Source: Streptococcus oralis
GTDB taxonomy: Bacteria; Bacillota; Bacilli; Lactobacillales; Streptococcaceae
Reading direction: 5' to 3'
Length of the DNA: 64,000 nt
NCBI RefSeq assembly: GCF_001075875.1
Contig: NZ_JUOS01000115.1
Coordinates: 1-64,000 of the forward strand
The position numbers and the translations under genes were made by a program. Position 1 is the stretch's first letter. Every line of letters begins with the position of its first letter. Under the pieces are notes generated by a model that was given only the letters and a program-made list of their open reading frames with translations, had not been told where the DNA came from and did not search any database. This document shows positions 8,137 to 17,405 of this stretch, piece after piece.

Positions 8137-8217
8137 ATAATAAAAATAAACCAAAATGGTTGAATTTTTAAAAATAAAGTCAACCTGCAACGAAAGCATC
8201 AGACTAGGAGGTAAAAT

Positions 8218-8904
8218 ATGTACCAACCAGAAAAACTCAAGGCTCGGAGAAAAGAGTTAAAGCTAACACAGAAAGAAATTGCAGAGAAGCTTGGCATTAG
8301 TTTTCAGGCTTATTCGGCTTGGGAACGTGGAGTCAAGGAGCCTTCCGAAGAAAAAGTTAAACAGCTAGAAGAGATTTTAAAAGTACCAAAAGGCTATTTT
8401 ACTCAAATCGAAATTGTCCGTCTCTATAACAGCCTTTCCAATCAAGGGAAAGAGAAGGTGGTGGTCTATGCTCGCGACTTGGCTCAAGAAGAACAAGCCA
8501 AGAAGGTGACTGTTATTTCAGAAAAACTCTACGAGTATCATGTCTACGAACGCATGTCAGCTGGGATTGGTGCTTCAGTTTATGATGATCGAAACTTTGA
8601 CACGGTTTACTTTAATGAGGAACTAGCTCACGATTTTGCTTCCTGGGTCTCTGGAGATTCTATGGAACCCAAATATCAAAATGGATCAGTAGCTCTGATT
8701 CGAGAGACCGGATTTGATTATGACGGTGCTGTCTATGCAGTGGTTTGCAATAACCAGACCTATATCAAACGGGTCTATCGAGAAGAGGAAGGCTTGCGTC
8801 TGGTTTCCATCAATCCTAAATACAAGGATATTTTAATTTCTTACGAAGAAGATCCGCGGATTGTGGGTATTATCGTGGGCAATTTCGTACCCATGGAGGG
8901 ATAG
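8218..8904 (+). CDS. Self-cleaving S24 (LexA/HdiR-type) repressor
   Basis: This 228-residue protein combines an N-terminal Cro/CI HTH (residues 5-60, LTQKEIAEKLGISFQAYSAWE) with a C-terminal S24 peptidase domain. The autocleavage site is Ala115-Gly116 (MSAGIGA), the catalytic serine is Ser148 (SGDSMEP) and the catalytic lysine is Lys184 (YIKRV). It resembles HdiR, the RecA-dependent repressor of lactococci and streptococci. AGGAGG stands before the ATG. It lies four bases upstream of a Y-family polymerase gene, so it probably represses its own operon until DNA damage triggers cleavage. Streptococci lack a classical LexA, which makes this the likely local SOS switch. Confidence 0.88.
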   Translation: MYQPEKLKARRKELKLTQKEIAEKLGISFQAYSAWERGVKEPSEEKVKQLEEILKVPKGYFTQIEIVRLYNSLSNQGKEKVVVYARDLAQEEQAKKVTVISEKLYEYHVYERMSAGIGASVYDDRNFDTVYFNEELAHDFASWVSGDSMEPKYQNGSVALIRETGFDYDGAVYAVVCNNQTYIKRVYREEEGLRLVSINPKYKDILISYEEDPRIVGIIVGNFVPMEG

Positions 8905-8907
8905 TCT

Positions 8908-10323
8908 ATGGGCTACTTTGATTATTCCAGAGAGCCCAAAAGTGATATTGCCTTTGTCGATATGAAGTCCTTTTATGCTAGCGTTGAGTGTGTAGAAAGA
9001 GGACTTCATCCCCTCAAAACCTCCCTTTGTGTCATGAGTCGGGCGGATAATTCTGTTGGGCTGATTCTTGCCTCCTCACCTATGTTTAAAAAGGTCTTTG
9101 GAAAAGCAAATGTTGGCCGTGCCTATGACCTCCCCTTTGATATTAAGACGCGTAAATTTTCCTACTACAATGCCAAAAAACAAGGCTTACGGACAGACCC
9201 AGCCTATGTGAGATTTATCGAAGACTGGGCTCGGGAGACCGTCATTGCCCCTCCTCGGATGGATAAGTATATCGCAGTCAACATGGAAATTCAGCGCATT
9301 TTCCAGAATTATGGCAGTCCAGATGATATTTATCCTTATTCAATTGATGAAGGCTTTATTGATCTAACTAGTTCGCTTAATTATTTTGTTCCGGACCAGC
9401 AGATTTCTCGTAAAGATAAGCTGGACATGCTTTCGGCTCGTATCCAGAGAGATATCTGGCGACAGACCGGGATTTACTCGACGGTCGGCATGTCGAATGC
9501 CAATCCTCTGCTTGCTAAGTTGGCTTTGGATAATGAAGCCAAGCACACACCGACTATGCGAGCCAATTGGTCTTACCAGGATGTGGAAGATAAGGTCTGG
9601 TCTATTCCAAAGATGACTGACTTTTGGGGGATTGGACGTCGAATGGAGAAGCGCTTGAACGCCTTAGGAATTCATTCGATTAAGGAATTGGCTAATAGCA
9701 ATCCGGATGTCCTGAAGAAGGAACTTGGCCAAGCTGGACTTCGCTTGTGGTTTCATGCCAATGGAATAGACGAGAGTAATGTTCACAAGCCCTATAAAGC
9801 CAAATCTCACGGCTTAGGCAATTCGCAAATTTTACCGAGAGACTATGTCAAGCAGCGAGACATCGAAATTATCCTTCGAGAGATGGCTGAGCAGGTGGCT
9901 ATCAGGCTTCGACGGGCCAGAAAGAAGACGACAGTTGTGTCTATTCATCTTGGATTTTCTAAGCAGGAACAAAAACGCTCCATCCATACCCAGATGAAGA
10001 TTGAGCCGACCAATAATACCGGTCTTTTAGTCAGTTATGTACTGAAATTATTCCATAGCAAATATACTTCTGGAGCTGTCAGAAGCGTTGCCATTAGTTA
10101 TTCAGGATTTGTGGACGAGTCCTTTGCTTTAATTTCCCTTTTTGATGATGTTGACAAGCTAGAAAAAGAAGAAAGGCTCCAGACTGCCATTGATTCCATT
10201 CGAGAACAATTCGGCTTTACTTCTCTTTTGAAGGCAACTGCCTTAGAGGATGCATCGAGAAGTATTGCCAGAAGTAAGCTGATCGGAGGGCACTCTGCTG
10301 GAGGATTAGATGGATTAAAATGA
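8908..10323 (+). CDS. Y-family DNA polymerase (UmuC/UvrX type)
   Basis: This 471-residue translesion polymerase has the Y-family catalytic residues: Asp18 in FVDMKSFYASVE and Asp147-Glu148 in YSIDEGFID. Helix-hairpin-helix and thumb residues (FWGIGRRMEKRLNALGI, near 235) and a little-finger domain follow. The length is that of UvrX/ImpB-like polymerases of plasmids and streptococcal chromosomes, longer than DinB. It copies damaged templates with low fidelity. It starts three bases after the S24 repressor and its stop overlaps the next start (ATGA), so these genes are one operon under the repressor. Confidence 0.9.
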   Translation: MGYFDYSREPKSDIAFVDMKSFYASVECVERGLHPLKTSLCVMSRADNSVGLILASSPMFKKVFGKANVGRAYDLPFDIKTRKFSYYNAKKQGLRTDPAYVRFIEDWARETVIAPPRMDKYIAVNMEIQRIFQNYGSPDDIYPYSIDEGFIDLTSSLNYFVPDQQISRKDKLDMLSARIQRDIWRQTGIYSTVGMSNANPLLAKLALDNEAKHTPTMRANWSYQDVEDKVWSIPKMTDFWGIGRRMEKRLNALGIHSIKELANSNPDVLKKELGQAGLRLWFHANGIDESNVHKPYKAKSHGLGNSQILPRDYVKQRDIEIILREMAEQVAIRLRRARKKTTVVSIHLGFSKQEQKRSIHTQMKIEPTNNTGLLVSYVLKLFHSKYTSGAVRSVAISYSGFVDESFALISLFDDVDKLEKEERLQTAIDSIREQFGFTSLLKATALEDASRSIARSKLIGGHSAGGLDGLK

Positions 10324-10682
10324 TTGATCGCTCTTATTTGCCTTTTCAATCCGCGAGGGATTATCAAGATCCAGGCATGCAGAAGTGGATGGGCTTTTTT
10401 CTATCGGAGCATACCAGTTCACTCAGTGCAGAAAAAAATCGTGTCGATGTATCGCCTGATTTGAATCCAGTCGAGAAGTTGTTGCTACTTTCCCAGCTCT
10501 ACGTCGGACGCCTAAAAGGATCTTTCGTGGTCAAGGATAAAAATCATAAAAGTACGATATTGGGTGAAGTAAGAGAATTATCTCCTCAAGAAATCTCTAT
10601 TAGAACGGATGAAGGCTATCGATTAATAAGGGTAGATGATATTCTCACAATCCAACTTTGTCAGGAGGAAGTTTATGACTAG
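10320..10682 (+). CDS. YolD-like protein of the mutagenesis operon
   Basis: This 120-residue protein overlaps the polymerase gene by four bases. Its C-terminal half (about 75-113: ILGEVRELSPQEISIRTDEG, then a VDDILTI ending) matches the pattern of YolD-like proteins, in which a short beta-barrel ends in a hydrophobic DDI motif. YolD proteins are encoded next to UvrX/UmuC-like polymerases in Firmicutes and have been suggested as UmuD-like partners. The N-terminal half is unfamiliar. Assignment rests on pattern and context. Confidence 0.6.
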   Translation: MIDRSYLPFQSARDYQDPGMQKWMGFFLSEHTSSLSAEKNRVDVSPDLNPVEKLLLLSQLYVGRLKGSFVVKDKNHKSTILGEVRELSPQEISIRTDEGYRLIRVDDILTIQLCQEEVYD

Positions 10683-11047
10683 AAAAGAGTTATATGAAAA
10701 CAAACTACAGATGGACTATTTTTCAGATGACTACATTCGTTTTGAGGAAGATTTCCAAAAATACTCTGCCATGAATGTACCCTTGACTTTCTTGATTGAT
10801 GATATTCTGCGAACCATGGCTATCAACCAAAAGAACTACTTTGTCTTGAACAAGGAAAATGCCCAGGATGGTAGAGATCATTATTATTATTTTGAGATAG
10901 ATTATCGCGTAGGATGTAGAAGTTTTCACTATAAAAAGCATGTAAATAGATAATTTGAACGCTACGACAGATGAAGTCTATATTTATTTTGAAAATAAAT
11001 TACCCAGTGAATTAGCACCCCTAACAGAGAGTGCTAAAACATCATAA
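10675..11047 (+). pseudogene. DUF5960-like gene with probable frameshift
   Basis: The ATG at 10675 follows AGGAGG and overlaps the previous stop by eight bases. The first frame gives 92 residues (MTRKELYENKLQMDYF onward) and stops at 10951-10953. Immediately after this, the +1 frame continues coherently with DNLNATTDEVYIYFENKLP and stops at 11045-11047, giving about 124 residues if joined. The junction lies in 10943-10954. The protein resembles the DUF5960 family found behind polymerases of this type in streptococci; function unknown. A sequencing error cannot be excluded. Confidence 0.6.
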
Positions 11048-11620
11048 ATTCATCAAGTGATTTCGAAAATTTTGAGAATAACGGAAAAAACGTTAAAAAT
11101 GGTTGATCAGTAGATAAATATATCGATGACTATATTTTTTATCATATTGTAAAATAAAAATTTCTGAAAATTTTTTATGGATCTGAAATTTTCTCCACAA
11201 GAATACAAAGACTAGTAGATTTAAGAATGTATAGACTCCGAAAGTTAAATTTTTCGGGGGTGTAGTACAGAGGAATTCCTCCCTCTCAAAGCCTCTCTTT
11301 TGTCATGAGTTGTGTGATCTATCCTTGGATATCAAGAAATGCAAATCTTATGAACTATAATGCCAAGAAATAAGGCTTGTCAACAGATCCAAAATTTATC
11401 TAAGATTGGTTCCGAGTACTTCTGCTTATTCCTTCTAGAGATTGCAGTCAATATGGTGGAAATTTAGACCATTTAATGCAGAATAGAGAGTCCGATTTGT
11501 CATCAAAAAAACATCATTTTCTTAGTTCTTGTCATAGATTTGTAATGAAAATGTACTTTCTTTGTAAAAATCAAAATGCTATAATTCTCTAAACAATTTT
11601 CCTTGCACAGGGAGGTTATT
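11048..11620. other. Intergenic region with polymerase-gene relic and promoter
   Basis: Besides the relic at 11259-11474, the region holds an AT-rich stretch, a short hairpin CCGAAA/TTTCGG near 11238-11257, and an extended -10 (TGCTATAAT, TATAAT at 11580-11585) that should drive the TPM/LemA genes. Confidence 0.5.
11259..11474 (+). pseudogene. Decayed fragment of a second UmuC/UvrX-type polymerase gene
   Basis: The segment aligns by eye with 8986-9302 of the intact polymerase gene. Matching landmarks include TCATGAGT (11303-11310), ACTATAATGCCAAGAAATAAGGCTTG (compare TACTACAATGCCAAAAAACAAGGCTTA at 9162-9188) and GCAGTCAATATGG near the end. About 70-90 bases are missing internally, an in-frame TAA replaces a CAA codon, and the frame is not kept. 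It is therefore a degenerate duplicate lying 0.9 kb downstream of the intact gene. Confidence 0.75.
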
Positions 11621-12478
11621 ATGAAAAAATATAGATTGTTAAAGAAAAGTTTCTTGGCGCGTATCCTTGGATTGCTGATGGTATTTCTCTTCTTATCAGC
11701 ATTCACAGCACCTGAAAAACCAGACTATGGTATCTACGATCCAAATCATTATTTGACAGAGGACACTATCACACAAATTCGTGATTTGAATGAAGCTAAT
11801 AGTAAAAAGGCAGAAAAGCTTCAAGTGGGAGTTTATATCGTGGACAGTTTAGAAGGAGAAAACATTGAAACGGTCGCTAATGAGACGGCTAGAGCCTGGA
11901 AGATAGGTTATTCAGGAGATAATTTTGGAAGTTTGATTGTGGTAGCTGTTCAAGATCGAAAATCAAGAGTTGAAACAAGTAATAATACCGCAATTAGAAT
12001 AACAGACTACCAAACCAAGCAGATCTTGGCAGCCAGTCGTACAGATTTTAAAAATGGGGACTATAGTAAGGGAATTCTAGCGATTGCCAAAGCTTTGGAT
12101 AATCAGTTTTATAAGGGAAGTGGAACCTTTTCATCTGATGAAACGTCGTTTGCAGATGCTTCCGCCAAAATCAGACGTTACTCTGATAGCATCAGTGGTA
12201 AAAAATCGAGTCGAAATAGTAGCTCGTCTAGTCATCGTAAGAACAGTGATCCTATGGACAATGTGTTCGGAGTCGGGATAATCATTTATTTCATTATCAT
12301 ATTTATAGCCATTATTAGAGGAGGCGGCGGTGGCCGAGGAGGAGATTCCTCTGACGGAGGATGGTGGTTTAGTGACTCATCCGATTCGGATTCATCTTGG
12401 TCAGACTCAGGTTCAGATTCTTCTGGTGGCTGGGACGGCGGAGGCTTTGATGGTGGAGGTTCATCTGATGATTGGTAA
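11621..12478 (+). CDS. TPM-domain membrane protein (YgcG-like)
   Basis: The protein has 285 residues from the ATG at 11621, preceded by GGGAGG; an upstream in-frame ATG at 11603 has no ribosome binding site. It carries an N-terminal signal/anchor (residues 10-33), a TPM domain (about 40-175, VGVYIVDSLEGENIETVANE), a Ser-rich linker, a membrane segment (about 215-232, VGIIIYFIIIFIAII), and a Gly/Ser/Asp-rich tail ending GGGFDGGGSSDDW. TPM proteins often pair with LemA, as here (the LemA gene follows 38 bases later). The biochemical role in streptococci is not established. Confidence 0.8.
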   Translation: MKKYRLLKKSFLARILGLLMVFLFLSAFTAPEKPDYGIYDPNHYLTEDTITQIRDLNEANSKKAEKLQVGVYIVDSLEGENIETVANETARAWKIGYSGDNFGSLIVVAVQDRKSRVETSNNTAIRITDYQTKQILAASRTDFKNGDYSKGILAIAKALDNQFYKGSGTFSSDETSFADASAKIRRYSDSISGKKSSRNSSSSSHRKNSDPMDNVFGVGIIIYFIIIFIAIIRGGGGGRGGDSSDGGWWFSDSSDSDSSWSDSGSDSSGGWDGGGFDGGGSSDDW

Positions 12479-12516
12479 TGTCAGTATAAAATTTAAAGAA
12501 ATGAGTAGGTTTAGAT

Positions 12517-13110
12517 ATGAAAAATAAAGGAATCATTTATGTATTGAGCATTTTACTAGCTATTATCTTGCTGGGAGGTTGCTCGGTCGTAGGTACTTAT
12601 AACGGTCTTGTCTCTGAACAGACCAAGGTAGAACAAGCTCAAGCAAATGTAGCGACAGCCCTCCAACGTCGTTCAGACTTGATTGGAAATTTGGTAGAGT
12701 CTGTAAAGGGACAAATGAACCATGAGACAGAGGTCTTCACCCAGATTGCAGAAGCACGTGCAAAAATTGGGAATGGCTCTGTTACTTCGAAGGAAAACCA
12801 AGAGGCTCAAGGTGAGTTGAGTTCAGCTATTTCACGCCTGCTTGTGTTGACAGAGAACTATCCTGAGCTTAAGAGCAATCAAAATGTGGAACAACTCATG
12901 ACGGAGTTGGCTGGAAGCGAAAATCGTATTTTTGTAGCCCGCAAGGATTACAACCAGGCAGCAACTGACTACAATCAAAAATTGAGAAGCTTCCCAACTG
13001 TTCTCTTTGCTAATATGATGAACTTTAAAGAAGCAGAAACCTTCAAAGAAAGCGAAGAAGCCAAGACAGCTCCAAAGGTTGACTTTAGTACTTCTACATC
13101 AAAACAGTAG
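12517..13110 (+). CDS. lemA: LemA family protein
   Basis: This 197-residue protein has an N-terminal hydrophobic segment with GGCS (residues 20-23), which could serve as a lipobox or simply as an anchor. The conserved LemA region follows (YNGLVSEQTKVEQAQANVAT, RRSDLIGNLVESVKG), then helices and a short C-terminal tail. LemA proteins are anchored with the helical domain outside or inside depending on species; function is unknown. It follows the TPM gene in the same direction and is probably cotranscribed. The terminator at 13138-13166 closes the unit. Confidence 0.88.
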   Translation: MKNKGIIYVLSILLAIILLGGCSVVGTYNGLVSEQTKVEQAQANVATALQRRSDLIGNLVESVKGQMNHETEVFTQIAEARAKIGNGSVTSKENQEAQGELSSAISRLLVLTENYPELKSNQNVEQLMTELAGSENRIFVARKDYNQAATDYNQKLRSFPTVLFANMMNFKEAETFKESEEAKTAPKVDFSTSTSKQ

Positions 13111-13137
13111 ACTGGCCGTTTATTTCTAAGAATTGCA

Positions 13138-13166
13138 AGATCTGGAAACTACTTTCCAGGTCTTTT
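13138..13166 (+). terminator. Terminator after lemA
   Basis: AAGATCTGGAAA / TTTCCAGGTCTT stem with a CTAC loop and a TTTTT run. An extended -10 TGCTATAAT (13170-13175) starts immediately after it. Confidence 0.8.
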
Positions 13167-13206
13167 TGCTATAATAAAAATAGGAAACAGTTCTGGAGGT
13201 GATGAG

Positions 13207-13536
13207 ATGGAGAAGTTGCTACAATTGTTGATTTTAGTGCCCTATTTTTTCTTTTTTAGTTGGCAAAGGAAGGTACGACCAGGAAGTAAGCACTTTTCAT
13301 TCCTTTACTATTTTTACTGGATTTATTTACCTCTCATGGCCTTGTTTAGTCTAACCTTCACTCTTTTTTCGCTAATCTTATTTAATTTTATTTTACTAGA
13401 GCCCAAGGATTTGGCTAGGTGGTTGATATGGATAGTTTTAGTCTTTTTATCCTTACTCAATGACTGGATAGTTTATACTTGTCTAAAGTTTATGAAAAAA
13501 CTGAAGTTGGAAAAGAATAAGGCTAATCTTCCTTGA
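13207..13536 (+). CDS. Small integral membrane protein of unknown function
   Basis: This 109-residue protein is strongly hydrophobic with three predicted membrane segments (about 6-20, 35-62 and 68-95) and a basic tail (KKLKLEKNKANLP). CTGGAGGTGATG precedes the ATG at 13207, and an extended -10 stands at 13170-13175. No family is recognised. It is transcribed alone, between lemA and secA. Confidence 0.65.
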   Translation: MEKLLQLLILVPYFFFFSWQRKVRPGSKHFSFLYYFYWIYLPLMALFSLTFTLFSLILFNFILLEPKDLARWLIWIVLVFLSLLNDWIVYTCLKFMKKLKLEKNKANLP

Positions 13537-13703
13537 GAGAACTGAGGAAATTAGTGCCTAATAACTGAAGGATGCTTCGATTCTCAATGTTGAGTTAAGT
13601 AGAAGTTTAAATTAGGGAAAAATGAAACTAAGAGTAGGAATTTTAAGAGGAACTAATCTCGATGATTAGCCCTTTTTTGCCCTAAGGGAAAACGGAATAT
13701 TTC

Positions 13704-13732
13704 TTGAAAAAATTGGGCAAATATGCTACAAT
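13704..13732 (+). promoter_or_regulatory. secA promoter
   Basis: TTGAAA at 13704-13709, a 17-base spacer, and TACAAT at 13727-13732 form a good sigma-70-type promoter 45 bases before the secA ATG. A weak hairpin CTAATC/GATTAG followed by CCCTTTTTT at about 13652-13678 could end upstream transcription. Confidence 0.65.
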
Positions 13733-13777
13733 AAAAAGAACATTCTAAAATATTCAGAATTTAAAGTAAGGAAAAAA

Positions 13778-16291
13778 ATGGCAAATTTACTAAAAACAAT
13801 CATCGAAAATGATAAAGGCGAACTCCGTCGCTTGGAAAAGATGGCGGACAAAGTCTTAAGATATGAAGATGAAATGGCTGCGTTAACAGACGAGCAATTG
13901 AAAGCAAAAACAGAAGAATTCAAACAACGCTATCAAAATGGTGAGACTCTTGACCAACTTTTGTATGAGGCGTTTGCTGTTGTACGCGAGGGAGCTAAGC
14001 GTGTTCTTGGTCTTTTCCCGTATAAGGTTCAGGTTATGGGGGGAATCGTTCTTCACCATGGTGACGTTCCTGAGATGCGTACTGGTGAGGGGAAAACCTT
14101 GACAGCGACTATGCCAGTATACCTTAACGCCCTTTCAGGTAAAGGTGTACACGTAGTTACGGTCAATGAGTATCTATCAGAACGTGACGCGACTGAGATG
14201 GGTGAGTTGTACTCATGGCTTGGTTTGTCAGTAGGGATCAACTTGGCAGCCAAATCTCCAATGGAGAAAAAAGAAGCTTATGAGTGTGATATCACTTATT
14301 CAACAAACTCAGAGATTGGTTTCGATTATCTTCGTGATAACATGGTTGTTCGTGCGGAGAATATGGTTCAACGTCCGCTTAACTATGCCTTGGTCGATGA
14401 GGTTGACTCTATCTTGATTGACGAAGCTCGTACTCCTTTGATCGTTTCAGGAGCCAATGCAGTTGAAACTAGCCAACTCTACCATATGGCGGACCATTTT
14501 GTGAAGTCTTTGGATAAGGATGACTATATCATTGATATTCAGTCTAAGACAATTGGTCTATCTGATTCTGGTATTGACAAGGCTGAAAGCTACTTCAAAC
14601 TAGAAAATCTCTATGATATCGAAAACGTAGCCTTGACTCACTTTATCGACAATGCCCTTCGTGCTAACTACATCATGATTCTTGATATTGACTATGTGGT
14701 CAGCGAAGAGCAGGAAATCTTGATTGTCGACCAATTTACAGGTCGTACCATGGAAGGTCGTCGTTATTCTGATGGTTTGCACCAAGCGATTGAAGCCAAA
14801 GAAGGTGTGCCAATCCAAGATGAAACCAAGACTTCAGCTTCTATTACCTACCAAAACCTTTTCCGTATGTATAAGAAATTGTCAGGGATGACAGGTACTG
14901 GTAAGACTGAGGAAGAAGAATTCCGCGAAATTTACAATATTCGTGTTATTCCTATCCCAACAAACCGTCCGGTTCAACGTATCGACCACTCAGACCTACT
15001 CTATGCAAGTATCGAAGCTAAGTTTAAGGCTGTTGTCGAAGATGTAAAAGCTCGCTACCAAAAAGGTCAACCTGTCTTGGTTGGTACAGTTGCAGTTGAA
15101 ACCAGTGATTATATTTCTAAAAAATTGGTAGCCGCAGGCGTTCCTCACGAAGTATTGAATGCCAAGAACCACTACAAAGAAGCTCAAATCATCATGAATG
15201 CTGGCCAACGTGGTGCAGTTACAATCGCGACCAACATGGCCGGTCGTGGTACTGATATTAAGCTTGGTGAAGGTGTTCGTGAACTTGGTGGACTTTGTGT
15301 CATTGGTACAGAACGCCATGAAAGCCGTCGTATCGATAACCAGCTTCGTGGACGTTCAGGACGTCAAGGGGACCCAGGGGAGTCACAATTCTACCTTTCT
15401 CTGGAAGATGATTTGATGAAACGTTTCGGTTCAGAGCGCTTGAAGGGTGTCTTTGAACGTCTCAATATGTCAGACGAAGCAATCAAATCTCGTATGTTGA
15501 CACGTCAGGTTGAAGCAGCACAAAAACGTGTTGAAGGAAACAACTACGACACACGTAAACAAGTCCTTCAATACGATGATGTCATGCGTGAGCAACGTGA
15601 GATTATCTACTCACAACGTTACGATGTCATCACTGCTGATCGCGATTTGGCTCCTGAGATTCATGCAATGATTAAACGCACTATTAATCGTGTTGTTGAT
15701 AATCATGCGCGTGCTAAACAAGATGAAAAACTAGAAGCTATCTTGAATTTTGCAAGATACAACTTGCTTCCAGAAGATTCAATTTCACTTTCAGACCTAG
15801 AAGGTTTATCAGACCAAGCAATCAAAGATGAACTTTATCAACGTGCCTTGAAAGTCTATGATAGCCAAGTTGCTAAGCTTCGTGATGAGGAAGCTGTTAA
15901 AGAATTCCAAAAAGTCTTGATCCTACGTGTTGTAGACAACAAGTGGACAGACCATATCGATGCTCTTGATCAGTTGCGAAATGCTGTTGGTCTCCGTGGT
16001 TATGCTCAGAATAACCCAGTCGTTGAGTATCAAGCAGAAGGTTTCCGTATGTTTAATGATATGATTGGTTCCATTGAGTTTGATGTGACTCGTTTGATGA
16101 TGAAAGCACAAATTCATGAACAAGAGCGTCCACAAGCAGAGCGTCATATCAGTACGACAGCAACTCGTAATATTGCTGCACAACAGACTGAGCTTCCTGC
16201 AGATTTGGATCTTAGCCAAGTTAAGCGTAACGACTTATGCCCATGTGGTTCTGGTAAGAAATTTAAAAACTGTCACGGTAAACGACATTAA
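13778..16291 (+). CDS. secA: Preprotein translocase ATPase SecA
   Basis: This 837-residue motor ATPase drives Sec-dependent secretion at the SecYEG channel. Walker A is [11 protein letters not shown] near residue 103, the DEAD-like motif is [17 protein letters not shown] near 207, and the second nucleotide-binding fold carries [13 protein letters not shown] near 490 and [13 protein letters not shown] near 523. The C-terminus has the zinc-binding SEC-C motif [14 protein letters not shown]. The length is that of SecA1. Start at 13778 follows AAGTAAGGA. Confidence 0.98.
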   Translation: MANLLKTIIENDKGELRRLEKMADKVLRYEDEMAALTDEQLKAKTEEFKQRYQNGETLDQLLYEAFAVVREGAKRVLGLFPYKVQVMGGIVLHHGDVPEMRTGEGKTLTATMPVYLNALSGKGVHVVTVNEYLSERDATEMGELYSWLGLSVGINLAAKSPMEKKEAYECDITYSTNSEIGFDYLRDNMVVRAENMVQRPLNYALVDEVDSILIDEARTPLIVSGANAVETSQLYHMADHFVKSLDKDDYIIDIQSKTIGLSDSGIDKAESYFKLENLYDIENVALTHFIDNALRANYIMILDIDYVVSEEQEILIVDQFTGRTMEGRRYSDGLHQAIEAKEGVPIQDETKTSASITYQNLFRMYKKLSGMTGTGKTEEEEFREIYNIRVIPIPTNRPVQRIDHSDLLYASIEAKFKAVVEDVKARYQKGQPVLVGTVAVETSDYISKKLVAAGVPHEVLNAKNHYKEAQIIMNAGQRGAVTIATNMAGRGTDIKLGEGVRELGGLCVIGTERHESRRIDNQLRGRSGRQGDPGESQFYLSLEDDLMKRFGSERLKGVFERLNMSDEAIKSRMLTRQVEAAQKRVEGNNYDTRKQVLQYDDVMREQREIIYSQRYDVITADRDLAPEIHAMIKRTINRVVDNHARAKQDEKLEAILNFARYNLLPEDSISLSDLEGLSDQAIKDELYQRALKVYDSQVAKLRDEEAVKEFQKVLILRVVDNKWTDHIDALDQLRNAVGLRGYAQNNPVVEYQAEGFRMFNDMIGSIEFDVTRLMMKAQIHEQERPQAERHISTTATRNIAAQQTELPADLDLSQVKRNDLCPCGSGKKFKNCHGKRH

Positions 16292-16309
16292 GAATGACTA
16301 ATTTTCAGG

Positions 16310-16348
16310 CGGATGCCTAGTGAAAAGTGAATTTTCGCTTGGCGTCCG
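16310..16348 (+). promoter_or_regulatory. Hairpin between secA and the first DAHP synthase gene
   Basis: CGGATGCCTAGTGAAAA and TTTTCGCTTGGCGTCCG pair across a short GTGAA loop, with two G-U pairs. There is no T run after it, so it is more likely an RNA stability or attenuation element than a terminator. AAGGAGG for the next gene follows. Confidence 0.5.
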
Positions 16349-16372
16349 TTTGCTTTATAAGGAGGATGAATC

Positions 16373-17404
16373 ATGGTATTTACAGCCAAAAGCCCTAAAA
16401 TTAATATTGAAGAAGTTCGTAGTTTGTCTAAATTAGAAGGACAGGCACTTGCCAATAAACAACAACGCGATCAAGAACTTGAAGCGATTATTCGTGGTGA
16501 AGATCAACGCATTTTGTTAGTGATTGGTCCGTGTTCGTCTGACAATGAAGAAGCAGTTCTTGAGTATGCTAAGCGTTTGGCAAAACTGCAAGAAGAAGTA
16601 AAAGACCGTGTCTTTATGGTCATGCGCGTCTACACTGCTAAACCACGTACTAATGGTGATGGCTATAAGGGCTTGATTCACCAACCAAATGCCAAAGAAG
16701 CACCTAGTCTCATCAATGGGATCAAGGCGGTTCGTCACCTGCATTACCGTGTTATTTCTGAAACAGGAATGACGACAGCGGATGAAATGTTGTACCCAGA
16801 AAACCTTCCTTTGGTAGATGACTTGATTTCTTACATGGCAGTTGGAGCTCGTTCGGTTGAAGATCAACAACACCGTTTTGTAGCTAGTGGAGCAGATTTT
16901 GCGACAGGTTTTAAAAATCCAACGTCTGGAAATCTCAATGTCATGTTCAACGGTATTTATGCGGCTCAAAACAAACAAAGTTTCCTTTTCCTAGGGAAAG
17001 AAGTTGAAACGACTGGAAATCCTCTATCGCATGCTATTCTCCGTGGTGCCCTCAATGAATACGGGAAAAACATTCCTAACTACTACTATGATAATTTGAT
17101 GGATACCATTGCCCAGTATGAAAAGATGGGCCTTGAAAATCCCTTTATCATCATTGATACCAACCATGATAACTCAGGCAAGCAGTATATGGATCAGATT
17201 CGTATCGTACGTCAGACCTTGATTAACCGTGACTGGAATGAAAAGATTAAAAAATATGTTCGTGGTTTCATGATTGAGTCTTATCTAGAAGACGGTCGTC
17301 AAAATGAACCAGAGGTCTTTGGGAAATCTATCACCGATCCATGTCTAGGATGGGACAATACTGAGGCTCTTGTACGTGAAATCTACCAAAGACTAGGAGA
17401 ATAA
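16373..17404 (+). CDS. aroF: 3-deoxy-7-phosphoheptulonate (DAHP) synthase, copy 1
   Basis: This 343-residue protein catalyses the first step of the shikimate pathway, joining phosphoenolpyruvate and erythrose 4-phosphate. It is a class I (AroF/G/H-type) enzyme with IGPCSSDN (near 50), MRVYTAKPRTNGDGYKGL (near 83), GARSVEDQQHRFVASG (near 160) and IDTNHDNSGKQ (near 264). It starts after AAGGAGG. The second, closely similar gene begins two bases after its stop. Which paralogue is sensitive to phenylalanine or tyrosine cannot be read from the sequence. Confidence 0.92.
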   Translation: MVFTAKSPKINIEEVRSLSKLEGQALANKQQRDQELEAIIRGEDQRILLVIGPCSSDNEEAVLEYAKRLAKLQEEVKDRVFMVMRVYTAKPRTNGDGYKGLIHQPNAKEAPSLINGIKAVRHLHYRVISETGMTTADEMLYPENLPLVDDLISYMAVGARSVEDQQHRFVASGADFATGFKNPTSGNLNVMFNGIYAAQNKQSFLFLGKEVETTGNPLSHAILRGALNEYGKNIPNYYYDNLMDTIAQYEKMGLENPFIIIDTNHDNSGKQYMDQIRIVRQTLINRDWNEKIKKYVRGFMIESYLEDGRQNEPEVFGKSITDPCLGWDNTEALVREIYQRLGE

Positions 17405-17405
17405 T

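Larger units (their letters stand above)
7818..8217. other. Intergenic region between hxlR and the S24 repressor
   Basis: No gene is supported. The segment 7920-8000 (GTGGGCTCTATAATTTTTTG and following) resembles the end of an insertion sequence but is not assignable. It is followed by the IS-end palindrome at 8013-8063, a second CCACTAGACA repeat at 8109-8136, and the leader of the repressor gene with AGGAGG before its ATG. Confidence 0.45.

Noticed and set aside
11603-11620. Upstream start for the TPM protein
   Set aside because: The ATG at 11621 has GGGAGG at the right distance; 11603 has none and would add six residues before an already complete signal peptide.
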